Origin: an uncultured Spirochaetaceae bacterium
GTDB lineage: Bacteria; Spirochaetota; Spirochaetia; Treponematales; UBA12059
NCBI GenBank assembly: GCA_938004315.1
Contig: CALKWG010000501.1
Span: 1-12,267, forward strand
Length of the DNA: 12,267 nt
Reading direction: 5' to 3'
The notes below the pieces were generated by a model. The model ran no database searches. It was not told the DNA's origin and saw only the letters and a list, made by a program, of their open reading frames with translations. Both the position numbers and the translations under genes were made by a program. Below are positions 1 to 6,274 of the stretch, in pieces (position 1 is the first letter of the stretch; every line of letters begins with the position of its first letter).

Positions 1-44
1 ATCGTATTCGGTGACTGGAGTTCAGACGTGTGCTCTTCCGATCT
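1..44. other. Illumina TruSeq adapter with index (library artefact)
   Basis: Bases 11-44 are the reverse complement of the standard TruSeq index-side adapter, whose other strand begins AGATCGGAAGAGCACACG. Bases 3-10 are an 8-base index and bases 1-2 the end of the P7 arm. The same adapter with the same index stands inverted at the other end of the window, giving a 44-bp terminal inverted repeat that is not biological. Genuine sequence begins at 45. Confidence 0.98.
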
Positions 45-403
45 GAGGCGAGGCGCGCCGTAAGGGCGTCGAGCCGCTCGCGCGCGGCCGCGTCCTTGGC
101 GTAGAGGACGCGCCTATGTTCCAGTATCGTGCCGAAGGGGTCGCGCAGCTCGGCAATGGCTTCGAGCCTGGACCAGTGCACGGCGAAGAGGTCGACGAGG
201 GTATCGTCGACTTCTATCGTGACGCTCTGCCAGCTATCCTCATGGGCCGGCACCCAACAGAGGTCGACGTCCGACGCCGCGCCCGCGTTACCGCGCACCG
301 TAGACCCGTAATGGATGACGAGCTCCACTTCGTCGCCGAGCTCGCGCACGAGCGCGGCGCTCATCGCCGCGGCGACGCGCTCTATATCGAATGTATCTTT
401 CAT
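45..403 (-). CDS. MNT-type nucleotidyltransferase domain protein, 3' end cut off
   Basis: The ATG is at 403-401 and the frame stays open for 119 codons until it runs into the adapter, so the C-terminus is missing. The translation carries the Pol-beta/MNT nucleotidyltransferase signature: Gly33-Ser34 in YGSTVRGN, then SDVDL with Asp45 and Asp47 as the likely metal-binding pair, and a third acidic residue, Asp71, in LVDLF. Known relatives transfer a nucleotide to a small molecule (aminoglycoside adenylyltransferases) or to a protein (MNT antitoxins). The substrate cannot be told here. The visible length already exceeds a minimal MNT antitoxin (about 100 residues), so a larger ANT-like enzyme with a helical C-terminal domain is more likely. 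It is divergent from the gene at 536, with 132 bp between them. There is no Shine-Dalgarno before the ATG; a good promoter ends 6 nt upstream, which suggests a leaderless message. Confidence 0.85.
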
Positions 404-409
404 GGACGC

Positions 410-437
410 ATCATAGCCGTTTCAATTCGGTAAGCAA
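410..437 (-). promoter_or_regulatory. predicted sigma70 promoter of the nucleotidyltransferase gene
   Basis: On the minus strand, TTGCTT (437-432) and TATGAT (415-410) are separated by 16 bp. Six bases separate the -10 box from the ATG at 403, so transcription would begin at or next to the start codon. The boxes are read by eye and untested. Confidence 0.5.
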
Positions 438-535
438 AGCGACGATTCGATTACAGAGTGATTTGTCCACACGATCGCCTCGAATGTACATGGCGCCGCC
501 GCTATGGTAGGCTCTCTAGCCAGGAAGGAAGGCCG

Positions 536-1753
536 ATGCACGAAGGGCGAATCTTTTATGACAGCGTACGATCCGACGGCCGAGAGTTCTCGGCCTACGC
601 GCTCAGGCCGGCGAAAGCCCTGAATGAAGAGGTTTGGAACAAGGCCAAGCTCGTTCGCCCCGCGCTCATACGCGAAGGCGGCTCCGTAGAGTATCTGGAC
701 TCGTTCGGCGCGGCGGTGCATGACGGCAGGCTCTGCGTCCTGATAGAGCGCTCGTCGGCCAGCGAGCCGCTCGCCGAGCTAAGCCTTCAAGGGCTCGGCC
801 AGGCGCTCGCCGCCCTCGCCGCCGCCTACGAAGGCGGCGCGCTCGATCCTGCAGACCTCGATATCGCCAGCCTGCGCCGCAGCGGCGAAGCCTTCGTCGT
901 TTTGACCAGCTGTGCCGGCTTTAAGGCCCCGGCCCCGAGCCGGGACGCGGCCCGCTCGTCAGCGGAGACGAACGGCGCGATCGCCAGCCTCCGCGAACAA
1001 CGCCAGGCGATCTCGTCTCTCTTGCGCGCGCGCCTGGGCCTGGATGTAAGCGGCCGATTCGTCCCACGGGTTCAAGCGGACGGCCGCCGCTTAGCTCCGG
1101 CTTTGCGGTCCTTCTTGATGGGTAAAGCGGGCCGCCGGGAGCTCTCGCTTTGGGCCGAGGCGGCGGAGGCCGTCGCCGACGGCGCCCACTTGATCGATGG
1201 GTGCGCGCGAAGCCTCGCGGCCGAGCGGGCTAAGGACGCGATCGAATTACACTTGAGTCGCGCTAAAGATTGGGCCGGGCGCCGACGGCTCGGCCTTGCG
1301 GCCGCCGCCCTCGTACTCGCGCTGGTCGCCGCCGTGGCGGGGCCTATGGCTTGGCGGCATTTCGGCCCGCCTTTGAGCGCTGGATTGTCGGCGGAGGAGC
1401 TGGCCGAGCGCTACTTAGAAGCGTTGTCGAGCCTCGATTTATCGTTCATCGACTCGGTCCTGCGGCCCCCGGCGAGCCTACCCTACCCCCATGATCTCTA
1501 CGCCTTGGCCGCCATGTCCGCCGTCAGGCGCGGCATGCAAGAATCGCCGCTGTGGGAGATCAGGGACGCGTCCGTAGCGAACTTCGGTTTGGTAAGCGAA
1601 GGACGCGCCTCCGCGGAGCTTCGCTATTTCTTACGAGCCGGCGAAGAAGGCTTTGAGCGACGCGACCTCATAACCATGGCAATTTCCCGAGGGCACTGGG
1701 TGGTCATCGGCCATGAGGCGCTTGAAACAACGCCCGAGGCTATCGCTCCATAA
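536..1753 (+). CDS. membrane protein with degenerate kinase-like N-terminus and NTF2-like C-terminus
   Basis: I do not recognise a named family. The ATG at 536 is chosen because AGGAAGGAAGG (522-532) lies just before it; the GTG at 458 has no such site and would add 26 unconvincing residues. The protein has 405 residues. Residues 1 to about 130 follow the order of a protein-kinase fold: a YALRP strand, a hinge-like VLIE, then LDPADLDIASLRRSGEAFVV where the catalytic loop and following strands would be. The HRD and DFG motifs are absent, so it would be a pseudokinase if the match is real. About 110 helical, Arg/Ala-rich residues follow. One membrane helix lies at about 252-273, preceded by an Arg cluster, predicting N-terminus in and C-terminus out. 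Residues from about 284 to the end resemble an NTF2/SnoaL-like ligand-binding or scaffold domain. A sensory or envelope role is a guess. It stands alone: the next gene has its own promoter, and no terminator is obvious after 1753. Confidence 0.75.
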   Translation: MHEGRIFYDSVRSDGREFSAYALRPAKALNEEVWNKAKLVRPALIREGGSVEYLDSFGAAVHDGRLCVLIERSSASEPLAELSLQGLGQALAALAAAYEGGALDPADLDIASLRRSGEAFVVLTSCAGFKAPAPSRDAARSSAETNGAIASLREQRQAISSLLRARLGLDVSGRFVPRVQADGRRLAPALRSFLMGKAGRRELSLWAEAAEAVADGAHLIDGCARSLAAERAKDAIELHLSRAKDWAGRRRLGLAAAALVLALVAAVAGPMAWRHFGPPLSAGLSAEELAERYLEALSSLDLSFIDSVLRPPASLPYPHDLYALAAMSAVRRGMQESPLWEIRDASVANFGLVSEGRASAELRYFLRAGEEGFERRDLITMAISRGHWVVIGHEALETTPEAIAP

Positions 1754-1789
1754 TGCCCTAGGGGCTGCAGTAATCGACAACATTATTGC

Positions 1790-1818
1790 TTGCGCAGTCA
1801 GAAAAGGGGTCATATACT
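1790..1818 (+). promoter_or_regulatory. predicted sigma70 promoter of the GH16 gene
   Basis: TTGCGC (1790-1795) and TATACT (1813-1818) are spaced by 17 bp. The start of transcription is expected at about 1824-1826, which is the ATG of the gene and the first base of the operator at 1826-1839. A repressor bound there would sit over +1 to about +14, a classic repressing position. Confidence 0.6.
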
Positions 1819-1824
1819 CTCACT

Positions 1825-2709
1825 ATGTATACGTATACACTATGCAAACCCGCACGGTCAGCCTCCTGGGGCCCGCCGCGTTCGGCTAGTCGGGTCGCTC
1901 GGACCGCTCTCCGCTTCGCCTCGGTCGCCGTCGCCTTCGCCCTCCTCGCCTGTGCTCCGGCCGATAAGCCGACGGTCTACGAGGGCTACGCGCTCGATTG
2001 GGCGGACGAATTCAAAGGAAAGGCGATCGACTCGTCTATCTGGCGTTTCGTCGTAGGCGGCGGCGGCTACGGCAACAACGAGCTGCAGTTCTATACCAAC
2101 GAAGCTCAAAACGCGCGCGTCGAGAAGGGCGTCCTCATCCTGGAGGCCCATCGCGAAAGGAAAGCGGGCTGGCCCTATACGAGCGCGAAGCTCGAGACGA
2201 GGGAGCGCAAGTCCATGCTCTACGGCAGGATAGACGTTCGGGCCAAGCTCCCCGGCGGACGCGGCAGCTGGCCGGCTATCTGGATGCTGCCCGAGGATCC
2301 CAAAGCCTACGGCCTAGGCTGGCCGGACTCGGGCGAGATCGACATCCTGGAGCACGTGGGCTACGAACCCGGCGTCGTGCATTTTACCGTCCATACCGGC
2401 GCCTATAACCACCGCCTGGGTACCCAGCGCGGCCATGCCGAAGCCATTCCGACCGCGCTCGACCAGTTCCATGTCTACGGCATCGAATGGACGCCCGATT
2501 TCATCCGTTGGTTCGTAGACGGCAGGCAGGTCTTCGAGTACCTGAACGAAGGCACGGGCTGGACGGCTTGGCCCTTCGACACGCCCTATTACCTCATCTT
2601 GAACATCGCCTGCGGCGGCGATTGGGGCGGCTCCCGCGGCATCGATAACGAAAGCCTGCCGTGGCGCATGGAAGTGGACTGGGTACGGGCCTACCGACGC
2701 GCCGATTAG
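1825..2709 (+). CDS. GH16 endo-beta-1,3-glucanase (laminarinase-type), lipoprotein
   Basis: Predicted to cut internal bonds of beta-1,3- or mixed-linkage glucans with retention, at the cell surface. The GH16 active-site motif EIDILE is intact: Glu171 is the likely nucleophile, Asp173 the helper and Glu176 the acid/base. Other family traits are the RIDVRAKLP strand, WPAIWML, the GIEWTPDFIRWFVDG strand and the final NIACGGDWGG...MEVDWVRAY block. At 294 residues it is a single-domain enzyme without a carbohydrate-binding module. The N-terminus has a lipoprotein signal, hydrophobic about 28-42 with lipobox LLAC and Cys43 as the lipidated residue; the n-region of about 30 residues is unusually long. 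ATG 1825 is the only ATG/GTG/TTG codon between the promoter and the lipobox in this frame. A TTG at 1786 lies upstream of the promoter. AAAAGGGG (1802-1809) is 15 nt from the ATG, too far for a normal ribosome site, so a leaderless message is likely. Codons 1-5 are written in the operator. A strong terminator follows. Confidence 0.93.
   Translation: MYTYTLCKPARSASWGPPRSASRVARTALRFASVAVAFALLACAPADKPTVYEGYALDWADEFKGKAIDSSIWRFVVGGGGYGNNELQFYTNEAQNARVEKGVLILEAHRERKAGWPYTSAKLETRERKSMLYGRIDVRAKLPGGRGSWPAIWMLPEDPKAYGLGWPDSGEIDILEHVGYEPGVVHFTVHTGAYNHRLGTQRGHAEAIPTALDQFHVYGIEWTPDFIRWFVDGRQVFEYLNEGTGWTAWPFDTPYYLILNIACGGDWGGSRGIDNESLPWRMEVDWVRAYRRAD
1826..1839. promoter_or_regulatory. LacI-family operator at the GH16 start codon
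   Basis: TGTATACGTATACA is a perfect 14-bp palindrome with the central CG typical of LacI/PurR/CcpA-type operators. The identical 14-mer recurs at 6051-6064 and a 12/14 variant at 6237-6250, flanking the LacI-family gene at 6275. Here it covers the predicted transcription start and codons 1-5, so binding should block initiation. Confidence 0.85.
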
Positions 2710-2736
2710 GCGGTAAGACGAATCAGCCGCAAATAG

Positions 2737-2772
2737 AACGGCCGACCGCTGACGCGGTCGGCCGTTTCTTTT
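2737..2772 (+). terminator. bidirectional intrinsic terminator between convergent genes
   Basis: A perfect 13-bp stem, AACGGCCGACCGC (2737-2749) pairing with 2754-2766, closes a 4-base TGAC loop and is followed by a T-rich run (2765-2772) on the plus strand. It ends the GH16 transcript. On the minus strand the same stem is followed by TTCTATTT, a weaker U-tract that could end the importer operon, whose last stop codon is at 2824. Confidence 0.9.
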
Positions 2773-2823
2773 CGACCAGGCTCGGATTATGAAACGCGAG
2801 CCCCGAGCGCGAAACGCCCGCCT

Positions 2824-3735
2824 TTAACCCTCCAGCTTCTTAGTCACGTAACGGTTCACGCCGTTCAAGACGATGATCACGAGGAATATGAGCCAGGCTA
2901 TGGCGCTGCCCTTACCCAGGCGATAGGCCTTAAACGCGGTGAACATTAGATAATACGCCGCCGTGAGTCCTGAGTTCTGATGCCCGCCTAGATTCTCATA
3001 GCCGCCGGTGAGGATGAACGGCTCTTCAAAGATCTGCATGCCGCCTATGATGGACAGCGCGACGCCGAAGAAGATGATAGGCAGGAGCTGCGGGATGGTT
3101 ATCGAAAGATGCTTCCTCAATGACGAAGCTCCGTCGATGTCGGCCGCTTCGTAGAGCTCGTTCGGGATAGCCTGTAGGCCCGCGAGGTAGATGACCATGT
3201 TCCAGCCGATGTACTTCCAGTTGAGCACGACTGAGAGCACGAACTTGATGCCGAACGACTCCTGCAGCCAGCGTATCTTGGCGCCGTCGGAGACGAAGCC
3301 GAGTAGCCAGTTAACGAGGCCGTAGTTGGTATCGAAGAGTACGCCGAAGATGATGACCACCGATACCGTGCTCGTAATATAGGGCAGGAAGAACGAGGTT
3401 TTGAAAAATTCTTTACCCTTGACGGCCTTGCTATTGATCATGATAGCCAAGGGTATGGCGATGAAGTGCTGTAGGAGGGAGCCGGTCACGAGGAGGATCA
3501 CCGTGTTACGCATCGCCTTCCAGAAGAACGGGTCCTGGTTGAGCACGTTGGCGTAATTCCCGAGCCCTATGAAGCGCGGCGTTCCGGTTCCGATGAGCCG
3601 CCAATCGAAGAACGAAGTCGTGATCGAATAGAGTATCGGGTAGAGCCCGAATACCAGGAATAGGATGAAGAAGGGGCTGACGAATAGATAGGGATACCAA
3701 CCCTGATTGCGGAACTTCTTGACGATGGTCTGCAT
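2824..3735 (-). CDS. CUT1 ABC sugar importer, MalF-type inner-membrane permease
   Basis: One of two membrane subunits of a carbohydrate ABC importer (MalF/UgpA/LacF branch). The 303-residue length, the start region PYLFVSPFFILFLVFGLYPI, the FIGLGNYANVL segment before the transport domain and about six membrane helices are typical. The cytoplasmic EAA loop that docks on the ATPase is seen as EAADIDGA from Glu196, followed by LRKHLSITIPQLLP. The ATG at 3735 is preceded by AGGGGG, which overlaps the end of the upstream permease gene (stop 3748-3746); the gap is 10 nt, so the two are coupled. It is the last gene of its operon, after the MalG-type gene, whereas most relatives place MalF before MalG. 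By context the cargo is a beta-glucan oligosaccharide; the sequence alone does not show this. Confidence 0.93.
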   Translation of the reverse strand: MQTIVKKFRNQGWYPYLFVSPFFILFLVFGLYPILYSITTSFFDWRLIGTGTPRFIGLGNYANVLNQDPFFWKAMRNTVILLVTGSLLQHFIAIPLAIMINSKAVKGKEFFKTSFFLPYITSTVSVVIIFGVLFDTNYGLVNWLLGFVSDGAKIRWLQESFGIKFVLSVVLNWKYIGWNMVIYLAGLQAIPNELYEAADIDGASSLRKHLSITIPQLLPIIFFGVALSIIGGMQIFEEPFILTGGYENLGGHQNSGLTAAYYLMFTAFKAYRLGKGSAIAWLIFLVIIVLNGVNRYVTKKLEG

Positions 3736-3745
3736 GACGCGCCCC

Positions 3746-4576
3746 CTAACCTTTCACGGCGCCGGCGGTCAGGCCGGAGATGATCTGCTTGGAGAAGAAG
3801 ACGAAGATCACGATCAAGGGTAGGAGCGTGAGCGCGTTACCGAGCATCAGCGCGCCTTGGTTATTGTCGACCCGGCTATTTAAGAGGCTCAGGGCCACCG
3901 GTAGGGTCGTCGCCTCGATCTTGGGAAGGAGAATGAGCGGCCCGGTAAAGTTGTTCCAGGAGCCCACGAAGGTGACGATGCCGAGTACGGCCATGGCCGG
4001 CCTAGCCAAGGGGAATACGATGCGCATGAGTATGCCGAAGTCGCCTAGGCCGTCTATGCGCGCCGCCTCGAGCACGTCGGTCGGCAGGGAATTCTCTAAG
4101 AACTGCGTCATGAGGAAGATGCCGAAGGCGCCGGCCATGCCCGGCACGACCAAGGGCAGCCAGGTGTTGATCCAGCCGAAACGGACCATCATCTTGTAGA
4201 ACGGGATGATATTGAGGAAGCCCGGTATGGCCATGCTCGCGATGACGAAGAAGTAGAGCTGGTCCCTGAAGCGGAAGCGGTACTTGGCGAAGGCGAAGCC
4301 CGCCATGGTACAGAAGAAGATGACGCTGACCGTCGATGAAAGGGCGATGCCGAGGCTGTTGAAGAAGTTCCGCCCGAAGGGGATGCGCGCCATAAGCTGG
4401 CGATAGTTTTCGGCCAAGCCCCCGCCGAAGAAGAAATGCGGCGGCGAGCGCAGCACCTGGTCGCCGGGCCATGTAGCTAGTACGAACACGTTATAAAACA
4501 GATAGGCGAAGACCAGCGCCATGATCCCTAGCATTAGGTAGAGGAGCGCCTTCTTTATGATGATGCTCGATTTCAT
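3746..4576 (-). CDS. CUT1 ABC sugar importer, MalG-type inner-membrane permease
   Basis: Second membrane subunit of the importer (MalG/UgpE/LacG branch), 276 residues. An N-terminal membrane helix (about 10-32) is followed by a periplasmic stretch, then the MGIALSST-like transport domain with FAKYRF and the EAA loop EAARIDGLGDFG from Glu170, ending IVFPLARPA. The C-terminus ISGLTAGAVKG is the usual MalG ending. The ATG at 4576 has a purine-rich AAGGGGG just upstream. It lies 111 bp downstream of the binding-protein gene, separated by two GC-rich hairpins, and 10 nt before the MalF-type gene. No ATPase (MalK/MsiK) gene is present in the operon, so a shared ATPase encoded elsewhere is inferred. 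Confidence 0.93.
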   Translation of the reverse strand: MKSSIIIKKALLYLMLGIMALVFAYLFYNVFVLATWPGDQVLRSPPHFFFGGGLAENYRQLMARIPFGRNFFNSLGIALSSTVSVIFFCTMAGFAFAKYRFRFRDQLYFFVIASMAIPGFLNIIPFYKMMVRFGWINTWLPLVVPGMAGAFGIFLMTQFLENSLPTDVLEAARIDGLGDFGILMRIVFPLARPAMAVLGIVTFVGSWNNFTGPLILLPKIEATTLPVALSLLNSRVDNNQGALMLGNALTLLPLIVIFVFFSKQIISGLTAGAVKG

Positions 4577-4631
4577 CGCGGGACCCCCTTCTTGCGTCGC
4601 GCGGATCGGCCGCGCCCGTATAAACGGCTAC

Positions 4632-4682
4632 GGCCGGGGCTGGAGCCCCGGCCATCGCGTCGGCGCCCCGGGGGGCCGACGC
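4632..4682 (-). other. tandem RNA hairpins between binding-protein and permease genes
   Basis: Two GC-rich hairpins stand side by side just after the binding-protein stop codon. Stem 1 is 9 bp, GGCCGGGGC (4632-4640) with 4645-4653 and a 4-base loop. Stem 2 is 8 bp, GCGTCGGC (4657-4664) with 4675-4682. Neither is followed by a U-tract on the minus strand, so they are not ordinary terminators. In maltose-type operons such hairpins protect the upstream message and lower permease expression relative to the binding protein; that role is inferred here. Confidence 0.7.
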
Positions 4683-4687
4683 ATCGC

Positions 4688-5965
4688 TTAGAATATAGTG
4701 GCCTTAACCTTGGTCAGGGCCGTTTCGTACGCGGCCTCGGGGCTGAGCGTGCCGTTCACGACCTCGGTAACGGCGCCGTTCCAGATGCTCAAGATGACGT
4801 TATCGTACTCGCTCACCTTGTTCTCGGGGATGTTGAGCGCAACGTCGGCGAAGATGCGCCTGACCTTCTGGCCGCCGTAGAACGCTACGTCCTCGTCCAT
4901 GACCGGATCTTTATAGACGCTGGTCAGGGCCGGGAAGGCGTCGATCTCGCGGAAGGTGATGAGCTGGGCCGAGGGGCTCGTGGCCAGGTACTTGATGATC
5001 TCCCAGGCTATGGGCTTCCGGTCGGCGGGGGTGGTCGCCGGTATGGACAGATAGGTGCCGCCGAGGCTGGCCATCATCTTGCCGGGCAGGTAGGCTACGC
5101 GCCACTTACCGGGCTCGGGGGAGAGCCAGGTGCGGAGGGTGCCGCCGAACCAGGCGCCGTTCACGATCGTGGCGACCTTGCCGTCGATGTAGGCCTGGGA
5201 CCAGGGGCCGGACCAGGCGCCTAGGTCGCCGTCGACATTCGCGGCCTTGACTTTGCGCACGAGCTCGAGGGCGCCGAGGAACTTCTCCTTGGGCTCCAGG
5301 GGCTTGCCGTCCTTCATCCAGCCGCCCTTACCGCCGTTTAAGGGTATGGCCTGCACGGCCGCCGGATGCTCGATCGCGTAGAGGCCGTTCCCGGGGTCGG
5401 CCAGCTTCTTCATGGCGTCGATATAGGCGTCCCAACTGGGCAGGTTATCCATGTCTACGCCGGCCTTGCGGGCGAGGTCCTCGCGGTAGAAGAGCACGGC
5501 GGGGGCGATATCCACGGGCATGGCGATCAGGTTGTCCTTGGTCGTCGTGGCGTTGGCCATGGCGAACTTGACGATGTCCTTCGTGTACTGCTTGGCGTTG
5601 AAGGGAGCGGCGTTGAGATCGGTCAGGCCGCCGGTCTCCACGAACTGGGCGATGAAGCCGACCTCGAGCGCCTCGATATCGTTGGCGCGCTCCTTCGCGG
5701 CCAGGACCGTGGTCAGGCGGTTGTGGTGTCCGCCGAAGTCGGAGGTTTGGAACTTGAACGTGACGTTCGGGAACTTAGCCTTGAAATCGGCGCTGCTAAA
5801 GACCGCGGTATAGGCCTTCTCAAGGTCGCCGTAGACGCCGATGTTCACCTCATAGGGAACGCTCGGATCGAAGGCCTGAGCCGGTTCCGCTTTTTTCCCG
5901 CAGGACGCAGCGCCGAGCGCCAAGCCCGCGAGCGCTAAGGCCGCTAATAACTTCGTAGCTTTCAT
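4688..5965 (-). CDS. family 1 extracellular sugar-binding lipoprotein of the ABC importer
   Basis: High-affinity capture subunit (MalE/UgpB-like) that hands sugar to the two permeases encoded downstream. The protein has 425 residues, normal for the family. The start at 5965 is fixed by GGAGG (5974-5970) and by the signal sequence: MKATK, a hydrophobic core, then AASC with Cys22 as the lipid-bearing residue. Ala at the -3 position of the lipobox is outside the strict consensus but tolerated in spirochaetes. The mature part begins with a flexible KKAEPAQAF linker and then the VNIGVYGDLEKAYTAVF strand and helix of the periplasmic-binding fold; the FYREDLARKAG segment in the first half and the proline-rich region near YLSIPATT are usual in this family. 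Ligand unknown; the neighbouring GH16, GH1 and phosphorylase-like genes point to beta-glucan oligosaccharides. Likely controlled by the operator at 6051-6064. Confidence 0.93.
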   Translation of the reverse strand: MKATKLLAALALAGLALGAASCGKKAEPAQAFDPSVPYEVNIGVYGDLEKAYTAVFSSADFKAKFPNVTFKFQTSDFGGHHNRLTTVLAAKERANDIEALEVGFIAQFVETGGLTDLNAAPFNAKQYTKDIVKFAMANATTTKDNLIAMPVDIAPAVLFYREDLARKAGVDMDNLPSWDAYIDAMKKLADPGNGLYAIEHPAAVQAIPLNGGKGGWMKDGKPLEPKEKFLGALELVRKVKAANVDGDLGAWSGPWSQAYIDGKVATIVNGAWFGGTLRTWLSPEPGKWRVAYLPGKMMASLGGTYLSIPATTPADRKPIAWEIIKYLATSPSAQLITFREIDAFPALTSVYKDPVMDEDVAFYGGQKVRRIFADVALNIPENKVSEYDNVILSIWNGAVTEVVNGTLSPEAAYETALTKVKATIF

Positions 5966-6012
5966 GGTACCTCCACGATATGAAACTCGCCTGTATCTTC
6001 TCTGGCTATCAC

Positions 6013-6042
6013 AGGGTAGGGGCAGTTCTGCTCGGCTGTCAA
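6013..6042 (-). promoter_or_regulatory. predicted sigma70 promoter of the importer operon
   Basis: On the minus strand a consensus -35 box TTGACA (6042-6037) is followed after 18 bp by TACCCT (6018-6013), a mediocre -10. The start would be near 6006, giving a leader of about 40 nt that includes GGAGG. The operator at 6051-6064 lies 8 bp upstream of the -35 box rather than over the promoter core. Confidence 0.5.
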
Positions 6043-6050
6043 GCATTTTT

Positions 6051-6064
6051 TGTATACGTATACA
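6051..6064. promoter_or_regulatory. LacI-family operator upstream of the importer operon
   Basis: TGTATACGTATACA, identical in all 14 positions to the site at 1826-1839. It is centred about 51 bp upstream of the predicted importer start site and about 180 bp upstream of the lacI-type promoter. Looping to the second site at 6237-6250 is possible, since the centre-to-centre distance is 186 bp. Confidence 0.83.
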
Positions 6065-6210
6065 TTAATTTTTTGGATAGGGCTTTCAATTATTGCTGTG
6101 GAAACGTAGGGCGACGCCGATGCATTCGCCATATTGTGTCGTCCTGATCGTCCGGCGAACGAAAAACCGGCTTGGTTGCGGCTCTATCACTCGTTCCTTT
6201 GCGCTTCCAC

Positions 6211-6239
6211 TTGCCTAAGGGATGCCGCTAGGGTAGTGT
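6211..6239 (+). promoter_or_regulatory. predicted promoter of the lacI-type/GH1 operon
   Basis: TTGCCT (6211-6216) and TAGTGT (6234-6239) are spaced by 17 bp. The -10 box overlaps the first three bases of the variant operator at 6237-6250, which fits negative autoregulation. The -10 match is weak. Confidence 0.4.
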
Positions 6240-6250
6240 ACACGTATCCA
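6237..6250. promoter_or_regulatory. imperfect LacI-family operator before the lacI-type gene
   Basis: TGTACACGTATCCA matches the 14-bp palindrome at 12 positions (differences at 5 and 12) and keeps the central ACGT. The weaker match suggests lower affinity, as is common for autoregulatory sites. Confidence 0.6.
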
Positions 6251-6274
6251 CCACCCCTCGGAGCATGCAGCTAG

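Larger units (their letters stand above)
5966..6274. other. divergent regulatory region between importer operon and lacI-type gene
   Basis: These 309 bases hold no gene. They contain the minus-strand promoter and leader of the importer operon (5966-6042), the perfect operator (6051-6064), an AT-rich stretch (about 6043-6100) with poly-T runs on both sides of the operator, and the plus-strand promoter with its imperfect operator (6211-6250). I see nothing definable in about 6100-6205. Confidence 0.75.

Noticed and set aside
45..403. MNT/HEPN toxin-antitoxin pair at the left end
   Set aside because: No HEPN partner is adjacent on the visible side, and the protein is already longer than a minimal MNT antitoxin; the downstream side is cut off, so it cannot be fully excluded.
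458..535. GTG at 458 as the start of the kinase-like membrane protein
   Set aside because: It has no ribosome site and the extra 26 residues look like intergenic DNA; ATG 536 has AGGAAGGAAGG directly before it.
4592..5938. Open plus-strand frames at 4592-5224 and 5366-5938 opposite the binding-protein gene
   Set aside because: The Gly/Val/Asp/Arg-rich translations without motifs are the mirror of the real codon bias; the minus-strand gene has signal peptide, ribosome site and family features.
2824..5965. Glycerol 3-phosphate or maltose specificity for the importer
   Set aside because: The subunits belong to the broad CUT1 group, where cargo cannot be read by eye; the surrounding enzymes favour beta-glucan oligosaccharides instead.
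6098..6112. Possible CcpA/cre-like site in TGGAAACGTAGGGC
   Set aside because: Only half of the motif matches and it is not palindromic; too weak to claim.
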